DNA of 48,110 bases from an uncultured Pelagibacteraceae bacterium (GCA_902622825.1 CACNRH010000005.1:1-48110); one strand, 5' to 3'. Numbered from the stretch's first letter, positions 25,796 to 34,105 are shown. Numbers and translations: made by a program. The notes: generated by a model from the letters alone, not told the origin.

Positions 25796-27022
25796 ATGAA
25801 AATTAAAAAAGGCGTTTCCCTTATAGATCAACACGATAAAAATTTTATGTATGGTGGTAAATTTGGTGGAAACTTTATACCTGAAACTTTAAAAAAACCG
25901 ATCGATGACCTCACAAAATTATTTTCAAAATTAAGAAGAGAGAAAAAATTTCTCAATGAACGAGATTATCATTTCCAGACTTATGTTGGGGCCCCTACAC
26001 CTTTTATTAAACTTGAAAATTTAACTGATCGTTTAGGAGGTGCGCAAATTTACGCAAAAGTAGTATCTGAGGCTAATGGTGGAGCACACAAAATTTATAA
26101 TGCCACAGTCCATTGCTTAATAGCCAAAAGAGCAGGTAAAAAGTTTATTGTCGGTGATACTGGAGCTGGTTATGCCGGGAAAATGCTCTCGATGGCAGCT
26201 AAAAAATTTGGATTAAAATGTAAAATATTTATGGGAGCAAAAGATATAAAAAGACAAAGGCCTAATGTTGAAGCTATGAAAAAAAATGGTGCAGAAGTTG
26301 TTCCAGTCACCACAGGAAGTCAAACTTTAGTTGATGCTGTGAGTGAATGTATGAGATACTGGGTATCAAACTGTGATTTAGTTCACAATTGTATCGGGTC
26401 AACAGTTGGCCCGAATATATTTATAAAGATTTGTGCTTGGAGCACTGCTCAAATTTCAAGAGAATTAATGATACAAGTGAAGGATGAATTTGGAAAAATT
26501 CCTAAAAAACTGAAATTAATAAATTGTGTTGGCGGTGGTAGTTCTGCTGCAGGTTTTTGGAATGAATTCATGAATACCAATGCAGAATTTATAGGTGTTG
26601 AAGCCGGTGGACCAAAAAATAGTAAGCTTCATGCAGCACCACTAACTAATGGATCTAAAATTGGAATTCTTCATGGAGCTGCTCAATATGTAATACAAGA
26701 TAAAGAAGGTCAAATAGGTTCAACGGAGTCCATTTCAGCCGGTTTGGATTACCCGGGAATATCTCCTTTGCATTGCTTCTTAAAGGATGCAAAAAGAGCG
26801 AGATATACTTCAGCAAGTGATGAAGATGCACTTAAAGCATATGAGTTAGTGTCTAAACTTGAAAATATTTCACCATCTTTAGAACCATCACACGCTTTCG
26901 CAGAGGCAATTAGACTTGCTCCTAAACTAAAGTCTTCGGAAGTGATAATTGTTAACTCATGTGGTGACAGCCTCAAAGATAAAGATATTATTAAACAAAG
27001 ATTAGGCTCCTACATTCGATGA
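25796..27022 (+). CDS. trpB: Tryptophan synthase beta subunit (divergent)
   Basis: PLP enzyme joining indole and serine. 408 residues. Numbering runs 12 ahead of the Salmonella enzyme with no gap through this region: the Schiff-base lysine is K99 (Lys87), but catalytic Glu109 is D121 and Gln114 is Y126 (DTGAGYAGK instead of ETGAGQHG). The phosphate loop GGGSNA reads GGGSSA, and GRGDKD is replaced by CGDSLKDKD. Most of the remaining sequence, such as SISAGLDYPG, is ordinary. It lies between trpF and trpA, so it is still expected to serve tryptophan synthesis, though substrate preference may differ. Confidence 0.92.
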   Translation: MKIKKGVSLIDQHDKNFMYGGKFGGNFIPETLKKPIDDLTKLFSKLRREKKFLNERDYHFQTYVGAPTPFIKLENLTDRLGGAQIYAKVVSEANGGAHKIYNATVHCLIAKRAGKKFIVGDTGAGYAGKMLSMAAKKFGLKCKIFMGAKDIKRQRPNVEAMKKNGAEVVPVTTGSQTLVDAVSECMRYWVSNCDLVHNCIGSTVGPNIFIKICAWSTAQISRELMIQVKDEFGKIPKKLKLINCVGGGSSAAGFWNEFMNTNAEFIGVEAGGPKNSKLHAAPLTNGSKIGILHGAAQYVIQDKEGQIGSTESISAGLDYPGISPLHCFLKDAKRARYTSASDEDALKAYELVSKLENISPSLEPSHAFAEAIRLAPKLKSSEVIIVNSCGDSLKDKDIIKQRLGSYIR

Positions 27023-27819
27023 AATCAAGAATTGCTTTAGCATTTGATAAGTGTAAAAAGGAAAAAAGGCCTGCGCTAATAACATACACTGTGGCAGGAG
27101 ATAACTCTAAGAGCAATTCACTTAAGATATTAAACAAGATTTCTCAACATGCTGATATTCTAGAACTTGGATTTCCACATAATACTCCTATAGCGGATGG
27201 GGGGCAAATCCAGGGTAGTTCTTATAGAGCACTAAAAAAAGGAATTAAATTAAAAGATGTTTTTCAAATAGTAAAAAAATTCAAAAAAATTAATCCAAAT
27301 AAACCAATAATTTTGATGGGTTATTTCAATTTAATTTACCAGTGTGGTGAAAATAATTTTTTGAAAAATTGTAAAGATTCAGGTGTCGACGGGTTAATCA
27401 TTGTTGATCTTCCATATCCAGAAAATAAATTATTTGCAAAAAAATGTAAAAAAAAGTTTATTAGTTTTATACAACTTTTAGCTCCAACGACTACAAAAAA
27501 CAGAATGAGGCAAATCATTAGGGACTCACATGATATGGTTTATTATATATCTATGCTGTCAACTACCGGGGGGAAACTAAAAGTTTCCTCAAAAAAAATA
27601 ATCAAAAATTATAATAATATTAAAAAAATTAATAATAAAATTAACCTTGTTATTGGTTTTGGTATAACAGACAAGAATATAAGATCCTTAAAGTCGGCAA
27701 ATGGGCTAGTTGTGGGCAGTTTATTATGTAAAATAATAACTAATTCCATTCAAAAAAGACAAAATCCTGTCACAAATTTGAATAAAATGTTATACAAACT
27801 TAAAAAGGAAATATCTTGA
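27019..27819 (+). CDS. trpA: Tryptophan synthase alpha subunit
   Basis: Cleaves indole-3-glycerol phosphate to indole for TrpB. 266 residues. Catalytic E49 and D60 are both present at the same numbers as in Salmonella (ELGFPHNTPIAD). The substitutions around them are unusual: Asp56 is Thr, and loop 6, which normally ends GVTG, reads STTG in YYISMLSTTGG. It overlaps trpB by four bases and accD by four, so subunits are co-translated. Confidence 0.93.
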   Translation: MKSRIALAFDKCKKEKRPALITYTVAGDNSKSNSLKILNKISQHADILELGFPHNTPIADGGQIQGSSYRALKKGIKLKDVFQIVKKFKKINPNKPIILMGYFNLIYQCGENNFLKNCKDSGVDGLIIVDLPYPENKLFAKKCKKKFISFIQLLAPTTTKNRMRQIIRDSHDMVYYISMLSTTGGKLKVSSKKIIKNYNNIKKINNKINLVIGFGITDKNIRSLKSANGLVVGSLLCKIITNSIQKRQNPVTNLNKMLYKLKKEIS

Positions 27820-28739
27820 ATTGGATAACAAAATTTATAAAACCGAAAATAAAATCTTTATTTCAAAAAAGATCAGCTAAAGACTCTTCTGAAGCCTTAT
27901 GGACAACGTGCGGATGCAAGAATCTAGTTTACAAAGAAGATTTAAAAACAAATTTTAACTGTTGTCCTAAGTGTGGATCCCACCATAAATTGACTTGTAA
28001 CGAGAGATTTGAGTTATTTTTTGATGAGGGTATTTATGAAATTATAAAAACTCCATCTCCGCAGGACGATCCTTTAAATTTTGTAGATAACAAAAAATAT
28101 ATTGATCGTCTAAACAGTGCTAGAAAAATTACTAAACAAGATGATGCGATTTTGATTGCAAAAGGTAAAATTCAAGGAATTTCAGTTGTTGCTGGCGCGC
28201 AAGATTTTAGGTTTATTGGTGGGTCAGTCGGTGCTGCATCGGGTGAAGCCTTTCTTGCTGGTGTTCAGTTAGCTATAGAAACAAAATCCCCTTTTGTTTT
28301 TTTTAGTTGTAGTGGTGGTCAGAGAATGATGGAGTCTTCAATTGCTTTAATGCAAATGTCTAGAACAACCTTAGCGGTAAATGAATTAAAAAAGAAAAAT
28401 ATTCCGTATGTTGTAGTTTTAACAAATCCAACCACTGGAGGTGTCACTGCTTCTTGGGCAACACTAGGTGATATTTTGATTGCAGAACCTAAAGCCACGA
28501 TTGGCTTTGCTGGAAAAAGAGTCATTCAAGATACAGTAAGGGAAACGCTTCCGGAGGAATTCCAAACAGCTGAATACGTAAAAGACCATGGGGGCTTGGA
28601 CCTAGTAATAGAGAGAAAATATCTTAACACGACTATTGGAACTTTACTTAATGTCTTGTTGAAAAAACAAGAAACACAAGTTAAAAACGACAATTCAGAT
28701 GTCGTCACAATCAATAAAACTTTACAAACGGCTAGCTAA
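27816..28739 (+). CDS. accD: Acetyl-CoA carboxylase carboxyltransferase subunit beta
   Basis: With AccA it transfers the carboxyl group from biotin to acetyl-CoA, giving malonyl-CoA. 307 residues, TTG start inside the trpA stop. An N-terminal cysteine cluster (CGC at about 33-35, CPKC at about 51-54) forms a zinc-ribbon-like element, followed by the crotonase-like carboxyltransferase core (FIGGSVGAASGEAF, SCSGGQRMMES, NPTTGGVTASWATLGD, TIGFAGKRVIQDT). The stop overlaps folC by 41 bases. The trpA-accD-folC order is typical of alphaproteobacteria. Confidence 0.95.
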   Translation: MNWITKFIKPKIKSLFQKRSAKDSSEALWTTCGCKNLVYKEDLKTNFNCCPKCGSHHKLTCNERFELFFDEGIYEIIKTPSPQDDPLNFVDNKKYIDRLNSARKITKQDDAILIAKGKIQGISVVAGAQDFRFIGGSVGAASGEAFLAGVQLAIETKSPFVFFSCSGGQRMMESSIALMQMSRTTLAVNELKKKNIPYVVVLTNPTTGGVTASWATLGDILIAEPKATIGFAGKRVIQDTVRETLPEEFQTAEYVKDHGGLDLVIERKYLNTTIGTLLNVLLKKQETQVKNDNSDVVTINKTLQTAS

Positions 28740-29961
28740 AAGCAAAATAGTAAAAAATATAATTAATTTTGATTTAACGAGAATCAAAATTGTTTTATTT
28801 AAACTTGGTAATCCTGAGAAGAAACTAAGAAATGTAATTAACATAATTGGTTCAGACGGCAAGTATTCACTTCTAACGTCGCTTAAATATTTTCTTGAGG
28901 CAAATAATTATAGTGTATCATCCTACACTTCACCGAGTTTGAGAACAATTAGAGAAAGGTTCTGGATGGGCAATAATTTTCTTTCTTACAAAAATATTTC
29001 TAAAACGCTAAAATTAATTGAGAAGCAAAATATTAAGCTCACAATTTTTGAAGTTTTAACTGTTATATTTATTGTCAACGCTGCGGAAGAAAATAACGAT
29101 TATAATTTGATAGAGGCTGGGGCTTTATTTGCGAAAGACTCAACAAATATTTTCAGTTTTCCGTTAATGCAAGTAATTGTAAATATTAACAAGCAGCATT
29201 TAAATTTTGTTAAAAAAAAAACTGTTGATGAGATTATAAGACAAAAAGTCGCTTTCTTAAGTAATTTTTCGCGTATCTATATCGGTAAACAATCAAATAA
29301 AAATCTCAAAACAATAAAATATTATTTAAGAGGTAATACGAGTGAAATCAATTATCCAAACAAGTGGAATGTGATAATTAAGGGTAAACGATTGATGTAT
29401 TCTGATAAAATAAATAAAATTAGTTTAGATAAAACTAATATTAACACTTTTGGATTAAAAAATAATTTAGCGTTAGCAATTAAAATTGCTTTAGATTTAG
29501 GTATCAGTCAGGAAATAATTAATAAAACTTTACCAAAAATTAAGTTACAAGCTAGAGCTGAATATATTACTAAAGGTAAATTAGTAAAAAAAATACACAA
29601 AAATGAAAAAATTTTAATAGATGGGTGTCATTCATTTGTGAGTGGTAAAAATCTTGCTAATTACCTGAGAGGAATAAATGTAAAAAAAATTGGTATATGG
29701 TCAATGTCTAAAAATAAAAATCCTGGAGAATTTATTAAAAATTTTAAAAATATATTTGATAAATTGTTTATAATTCCTTTAATGGATGGAAGTAATATAG
29801 CTACGAGTGAGCTCTATCACGCAGCTAAGAAATATAACTTTAAAGTAAAAGTTGTTAAAAATATAAAGAGTGCTATCGAGCAATCTAGTAATAAAGAAAA
29901 AAAAATTATATGTGTTCTTGGCTCTTTATATCTTTGTGGTGATTTTTTAAAGATTAACTAA
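28699..29961 (+). CDS. folC: Folylpolyglutamate/dihydrofolate synthase family protein, degenerate
   Basis: 420 residues, the family's length, in the conserved accD-folC-trxA place. FolC adds glutamate to folates or makes dihydrofolate. The ATP-binding loop, normally GTNGKGS, reads GSDGKYS (51-57); only the lysine and serine remain. TSPxLxxIRERFWMGN is kept in part (TSPSL for TSPHL), the GLGGRLDATN region reads GALFAKDSTN, and DGAHN reads DGCHS. It may be a fast-evolving enzyme or one with altered activity. The first 41 bases overlap accD; the 3' end overlaps trxA by four. Confidence 0.82.
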   Translation: MSSQSIKLYKRLAKSKIVKNIINFDLTRIKIVLFKLGNPEKKLRNVINIIGSDGKYSLLTSLKYFLEANNYSVSSYTSPSLRTIRERFWMGNNFLSYKNISKTLKLIEKQNIKLTIFEVLTVIFIVNAAEENNDYNLIEAGALFAKDSTNIFSFPLMQVIVNINKQHLNFVKKKTVDEIIRQKVAFLSNFSRIYIGKQSNKNLKTIKYYLRGNTSEINYPNKWNVIIKGKRLMYSDKINKISLDKTNINTFGLKNNLALAIKIALDLGISQEIINKTLPKIKLQARAEYITKGKLVKKIHKNEKILIDGCHSFVSGKNLANYLRGINVKKIGIWSMSKNKNPGEFIKNFKNIFDKLFIIPLMDGSNIATSELYHAAKKYNFKVKVVKNIKSAIEQSSNKEKKIICVLGSLYLCGDFLKIN

Positions 29962-30278
29962 ATATTCTCTTTTATCCAATCAATTATGTTGGATTTTGTC
30001 GTAGCTCCAACTTTTGTAGCTTTTAATTCTCCGCCTTTGAATAAAAGCATCGTTGGTATTCCTCGTATCCCATACTTGGTTGGTGTATTAGGTTCATTAT
30101 CAATGTTGTGTTTAGCTATTGTTACCTTGTCTTTCATCTCATTCGAAATTTCCTCAAGAATAGGTCCGATCTGCTTGCATGGACCGCACCACTCAGCCCA
30201 AAAGTCTACAACAGTAGGTAGTTCAGATTTAATAACATCTGACTCAAAACTTTGATCTGTAACTGCTTTTGTCGGCAT
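29958..30278 (-). CDS. trxA: Thioredoxin
   Basis: Cytosolic disulfide reductase. 106 residues with the standard active site WCGPC (C31, C34) in FWAEWCGPCKQ and the cis-proline loop IRGIPTMLLF. It is last in the leftward rmuC-sbcB-trxA group, 35 bases after sbcB, and converges on folC with a four-base overlap. Confidence 0.97.
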   Translation of the reverse strand: MPTKAVTDQSFESDVIKSELPTVVDFWAEWCGPCKQIGPILEEISNEMKDKVTIAKHNIDNEPNTPTKYGIRGIPTMLLFKGGELKATKVGATTKSNIIDWIKENI

Positions 30279-30313
30279 AAATACTAATTAAGTTTTTTTT
30301 ATTTTAAAGTCAA

Positions 30314-31732
30314 CTAAACAGATGAGTAAAATTTTTCTAATTGTTCAACGTATGCGTTAATATCTTCAAGGAACAGCAGATTATCTTTGTTTCCCTGTTT
30401 TTCAAATTTAATTCTGAGTGTGTCAATTTCTGCATAAACTTTAGGTATAGTATTCCACTTTTCTGAATTTTTACTCAAGAGTTTTGAGGCAACATCCTTA
30501 TGTATTTTATCATATAGTTCCTTAGGCAATAGTTCAGGTTTTTCACGATAAATTAATTTTTGACCAAAATATCTCAATCTTTCGTCTTGAAATTTATCTA
30601 ATGCTCCATATTTTTTATCCCATTCGATTTTATGAAAATTGTTCATTAAATTATTATCTTCTGAAGGTGAAAATTTCTTATAAATACTCTCTTCAACTGG
30701 GATGTCTTCTTGCGACTGTGTTTGATGCTTCTCTTCAACCTCTTCTCTTAAAACCATTTGTACTTTTTCTGCAAATTCTTTATTGCTCTTAATTTTATTT
30801 GCTCTTTCTCTTAGTTTTTCAACTCCAAAAATCTTATAATCTGGCAGACTGTTTGCGTAGTTGGGGTTCATGATAACTGGGTGTTTGTTATGTCTTATTG
30901 TCCTAATAAACTTTGGTTTTTTGCCCATCGCCTCTTTTAATTCTTGGGTATTCATTTTTAAATAAATATCTGGATCGTGTTTTAAGTCAAAGCATTTAGC
31001 CCATTTGTATACTGGATGTTCACAAATGAATGTTTCACAAAATGCTACTGACTTTCCATAGTAAAATTCATCAGTACAGAAATATAGTTCATTCTTAATC
31101 AATTCTAATGCTTTTGTTTTATCTGTTGTCATTAAGCTAGCTTTCCAAACATTTGGAGCTTTTTTAAGAATAATTTTTCCTATTTCTAATGTCGCAATAC
31201 AATCGCCTAAAGCTTGGTGTGCATCATGTTTAATTCCGTTTAAAGGTGCCATTTTGTCTAGTTTATAAACTGCGTTACCCTTTTCGTTAATCGAATTTTT
31301 TAAAGTATCAGGATAATAAAAATTAGCTGCTCTTGCCAAGCTTAACAAGTCCCCTCTGGTATTGCCGTTGGTGCTGGTTAAATAGGGATACTCAAGTGTT
31401 TGAAATAAAGTGTTTCTAAGAAACTCTTCATCAAAATCTATGCTATTAAAACCAATGTAAGTTGCCTTGCCCCATTTTTTTAAAGTATCAACAAATTGTC
31501 TGATCATTTGATAATGAGATAAGTTAGCACCCACAAGCATCTTTGGGGTCGTTTGATTAACTATTAGAGCCATCGCCTCAGGAATTATTCCTGGGTTTAA
31601 TTTACACCTTGCCTCAAAACGATCTAACTCTTGCAAATTGTCATTTGTTAATACTGCGCCAATCTGAATAATCTGGCCCCAATATTTATTAGATGAGCTG
31701 GTCTCAAAATCGTAAAAGACAAAGTTGGACAT
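30314..31732 (-). CDS. sbcB: Exodeoxyribonuclease I-like (SbcB)
   Basis: 3'-5' single-strand DNA exonuclease. 472 residues, the length of E. coli ExoI. DEDDh residues are in place: D8 and E10 (YDFET), D99/D101 (GFNSIDFDEEF), H172 and D177 (KHDAHQALGD). The C-terminal region carries the ExoI-specific segments after residue 200. ExoI is mainly a gammaproteobacterial enzyme, so its presence is notable. It follows rmuC by seven bases. Confidence 0.9.
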   Translation of the reverse strand: MSNFVFYDFETSSSNKYWGQIIQIGAVLTNDNLQELDRFEARCKLNPGIIPEAMALIVNQTTPKMLVGANLSHYQMIRQFVDTLKKWGKATYIGFNSIDFDEEFLRNTLFQTLEYPYLTSTNGNTRGDLLSLARAANFYYPDTLKNSINEKGNAVYKLDKMAPLNGIKHDAHQALGDCIATLEIGKIILKKAPNVWKASLMTTDKTKALELIKNELYFCTDEFYYGKSVAFCETFICEHPVYKWAKCFDLKHDPDIYLKMNTQELKEAMGKKPKFIRTIRHNKHPVIMNPNYANSLPDYKIFGVEKLRERANKIKSNKEFAEKVQMVLREEVEEKHQTQSQEDIPVEESIYKKFSPSEDNNLMNNFHKIEWDKKYGALDKFQDERLRYFGQKLIYREKPELLPKELYDKIHKDVASKLLSKNSEKWNTIPKVYAEIDTLRIKFEKQGNKDNLLFLEDINAYVEQLEKFYSSV

Positions 31733-31739
31733 ATTATTT

Positions 31740-32765
31740 TTACTTAAGCACTTTTATCTTTTCTGGATCTTCTTTTAAAGAGTCTGTTACTTGTCCTGGG
31801 TTTTTAATATTCCCAAGTGTATTCATTATTGATCTAGCGTCTCTACCAAAGCCATCAGTTACAGTAATAGCTTGTTCCAATTTTTTTCTCAACTCTTTAA
31901 TTCCTTCAAAATGTTTTTCAAATCTAGTACTTATGGTTCTTAAATCACTATAAATTTGTGTTGCATGTTGTTGAACTTTCAATGTTTGAAAGCCAAGTTG
32001 ATAAGATTGTAACAAGGCAGACAAAGTATTTGGACCCGAAATAGTTACTTTATATTTTGTTCTTAATTCTTGAAGAAGTAATTCTTTCGTTTTTGGGTCT
32101 CTGTAACTTGAAAGCTCCGCAAACAATCCCTCAGTTGGAACATAAATAATTGCAAAATCTGTGCTTTTAGGTGGCATTATATATTTTGCGTTCACTGTTT
32201 TAGCTTTTAATCTAAAAGCTGTTGCTAAATCTTTTCTCGCCTCTAATTGTGCTTCTTTATTGTTTGAATTATAAGCATCATCTATCGCTTTATACTTTTC
32301 AACGGGCCAGTGACTATCAATTGGCAAAAGAACATCTTGAAGTTTGATGGCAAATTCTACTGTTTCAGATGTATCATCTTTCATTTTAGCATTGGCAATG
32401 AATTGTGATGCTGGCAACAAGTCTTTAAGTAAAGCGCCTAATCCAAATTCCGCTAAAGTTCCATATGTCTTTACACCACTTAAAATTCGACTAAAATTAT
32501 CCTGGCTCTTATTTAATTCACTGACTTGTTGATTAAATACAGAAACTTTTTCATCAACTTTGGTGAGAGCGCCAGTCATATCTTTTGCAATTTCTTTGCT
32601 CATCAAACCGAATGATTGGCTAAATGAATTTTTTAATGAATTGACCTCATTCCTCAAATTTTGGTCGTTATCTTGGTTAGGAGTTTTACGTTTGAAAATA
32701 AAAATTACTAAAATTAGATTAATAATTAAAAGTGTAAGAACAGTGAAAATTAGTATCGAATCCAT
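31740..32765 (-). CDS. rmuC: DNA recombination protein RmuC
   Basis: RmuC proteins limit inversions between inverted repeats; the core is a nuclease-like fold. 341 residues: an N-terminal membrane anchor (about 4-24), a coiled coil (30-85) and the conserved RmuC core (about 90-310; YGTLAEFGLGALLKDLLPASQF, DSHWPVEKY, FAIIYVPTEGLFAEL, GPNTLSALLQSYQLGFQTL). First of the rmuC-sbcB-trxA group. The upstream gap holds a strong hairpin and the stop of a 63-residue gene. Confidence 0.92.
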   Translation of the reverse strand: MDSILIFTVLTLLIINLILVIFIFKRKTPNQDNDQNLRNEVNSLKNSFSQSFGLMSKEIAKDMTGALTKVDEKVSVFNQQVSELNKSQDNFSRILSGVKTYGTLAEFGLGALLKDLLPASQFIANAKMKDDTSETVEFAIKLQDVLLPIDSHWPVEKYKAIDDAYNSNNKEAQLEARKDLATAFRLKAKTVNAKYIMPPKSTDFAIIYVPTEGLFAELSSYRDPKTKELLLQELRTKYKVTISGPNTLSALLQSYQLGFQTLKVQQHATQIYSDLRTISTRFEKHFEGIKELRKKLEQAITVTDGFGRDARSIMNTLGNIKNPGQVTDSLKEDPEKIKVLK

Positions 32766-32806
32766 AAATAACTATATATCATTTATGGCTTAAATTCTAA
32801 ATTGAT

Positions 32807-32830
32807 GGGGAGGGGTTATCCCTCCTCCCC
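32807..32830. terminator. Strong G/C hairpin between the 63-residue gene and rmuC
   Basis: GGGGAGGGG at 32807-32815 pairs with CCTCCTCCCC around a six-base loop: nine pairs including one G-T. It starts eight bases after the small gene's stop on the leftward strand. No T-run follows, so it may act as an mRNA 3'-end stabiliser rather than a full terminator. It is by far the most G+C-rich patch in this region. Confidence 0.65.
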
Positions 32831-32838
32831 CACAAAAG

Positions 32839-33030
32839 TTAAATATTTTCAGACGTTTTTTTTAAATGCTTAAGAATTTTTCCAGCATTGGCACCCGCTT
32901 TTATTTTGTATCCTGAGGTCCCATTAGCGTTTATTTCAATCGCTTTTCTGGATTTTTGCATTTTGTTAAGGAGTTCAGCCTGAGATTTACTTCGGCTGAA
33001 TTCATTTAACAATTTAGTGTGTCTATTCAT
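32839..33030 (-). CDS. Small basic protein, unknown
   Basis: 63 residues, Lys/Arg/Asn-rich, with an N-terminal amphipathic helix (about 3-30) and a short KIKAGANAGKILKHLKK tail. No recognisable domain, no membrane segment. The start is set by an excellent AAGGAGGAG five bases upstream, rare in this genome, and the gene is followed by a strong hairpin. That combination suggests a stand-alone, highly translated small gene. Function unknown. Confidence 0.72.
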   Translation of the reverse strand: MNRHTKLLNEFSRSKSQAELLNKMQKSRKAIEINANGTSGYKIKAGANAGKILKHLKKTSENI

Positions 33031-33064
33031 ACACTCCTCCTTGTTTTATCCAACCTACTTTTAA

Positions 33065-33103
33065 CTCATGTAGATGAGCCACTTTTTTACCATGTGAATG
33101 GTA
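33065..33103. promoter_or_regulatory. Two short inverted repeats in the divergent promoter region
   Basis: CTCAT-GTAG-ATGAG at 33065-33078 and TACCAT-GTGA-ATGGTA at 33088-33103 stand 10 bases apart in the 120-base gap between two divergent small genes. Each has a four-base spacer. They could be paired operators for a regulator of either gene or leader hairpins of the 63-residue gene. Confidence 0.35.
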
Positions 33104-33150
33104 TTAAGACTATATTATACAAATTTAAAGTTTTCAATATAATAAGTTAA

Positions 33151-33291
33151 ATGAAAAATAGCACTTTAGGAATGCTTATTGTAATCGCTGGTGTTTTGAC
33201 CATATTTGTTAAGCACGAATATGCTTGGATAGTGTCAGCAATACTAATTGGCGGCGGTACTGGATTGTTCTTCTGGAAAGATAAAGAATGA
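33151..33291 (+). CDS. 46-residue small membrane protein
   Basis: Reading frame beginning MKNSTLGMLIVIAGVLTIF and ending FFWKDKE: two hydrophobic segments (about 5-20 and 24-41) with a charged tail. It is too short for most gene callers. The stop overlaps the next start as ATGA, the style of coupling used by real genes in this window, which is the best evidence that it is translated. Unknown function. Confidence 0.6.
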   Translation: MKNSTLGMLIVIAGVLTIFVKHEYAWIVSAILIGGGTGLFFWKDKE

Positions 33292-33503
33292 GAATAAGAA
33301 AATATTTTTTGATTGATGGAATTATAGGGAGCTGTATTTTTTACTACTTTGTTCGAAAAATTCAGATTTACTATGGAGTTAACATTGAGATTGATGGATA
33401 CGGGTTAGCTGGAGCCGCATGGTACGGTATTGGTTTAGGATTTGTTTTTGGAGTGAAATTTATAAGAGTCAATGAAATAATATCTTTTTTTAAAAAAAAA
33501 TGA
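33288..33503 (+). CDS. 71-residue small membrane protein
   Basis: Two hydrophobic segments (about 7-22 and 40-58, rich in Gly and aromatic residues) and a basic C-terminal tail (FFKKK). It overlaps the preceding 46-residue gene and the following flavodoxin-like gene by four bases each, so the three probably make one operon. No family recognised. Confidence 0.68.
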   Translation: MRIRKYFLIDGIIGSCIFYYFVRKIQIYYGVNIEIDGYGLAGAAWYGIGLGFVFGVKFIRVNEIISFFKKK

Positions 33504-34105
33504 AAATATTTATAGCTTTCGGGCATCATAATACACAAAATTCTTTTAATGCTGCAATCAGAGATACATTTATTGATGAAGCCAAAAAAAATAACCATGA
33601 GATTGATTTAGTGAATTTATTTGATGAGGAAAATCAATTACCCTTTTATAACCAAAATGTAAACCCTCCTCCAAAATTAGTTTTAGATTATAGAAAAAGA
33701 TTAGAGAAGTGTTCTGTTATGATGTTGATTGGCACATGTCATAATTTAAGATTAAATTCAATTCTAGAAAATTGGATTGACTGGGTTCTCCATCCAAAAT
33801 GGTTTTTTTCTTATAGATCTTTAGTTCCTGGAAATAAATTTTTTAAAAATTATGGTTATCCCGTACCGGGTGCAATGAAAGGGAAGCTTGGAATAGTATC
33901 TATTACTTACGGCGGTCCGATGATGAGTTACTGGAATTTTTCATTCTTTGACAATATTCCATTTCGAAGAATAAAGAAATCTGTTTTTCAATTAGGAGGT
34001 TTAAAGACTAAATATATAAGGTTTTATTCTGTACTACCCGAAATGGATAAAAAAATATTCAATAATCACATGGAAAGAGTGAGAAAATTGGTTAGAAGTT
34101 TATAG
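33500..34105 (+). CDS. Flavodoxin-fold NAD(P)H:quinone oxidoreductase-like protein
   Basis: 201 residues of the flavodoxin-2/NQO-type family (NAD(P)H-dependent FMN or FAD reductases). The N-terminal strand and FMN-phosphate loop MKIFIAFGHHNTQNSFNAA, then GTCHNLRLNSILENWIDWVLHPKWFFSY and the GIVSITYGGP strand are the family's shape. Likely reduces quinones or similar with two electrons, using a bound flavin. The four-base overlap with the membrane gene before it hints at action near the membrane. Substrate unknown. Confidence 0.82.
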   Translation: MKIFIAFGHHNTQNSFNAAIRDTFIDEAKKNNHEIDLVNLFDEENQLPFYNQNVNPPPKLVLDYRKRLEKCSVMMLIGTCHNLRLNSILENWIDWVLHPKWFFSYRSLVPGNKFFKNYGYPVPGAMKGKLGIVSITYGGPMMSYWNFSFFDNIPFRRIKKSVFQLGGLKTKYIRFYSVLPEMDKKIFNNHMERVRKLVRSL

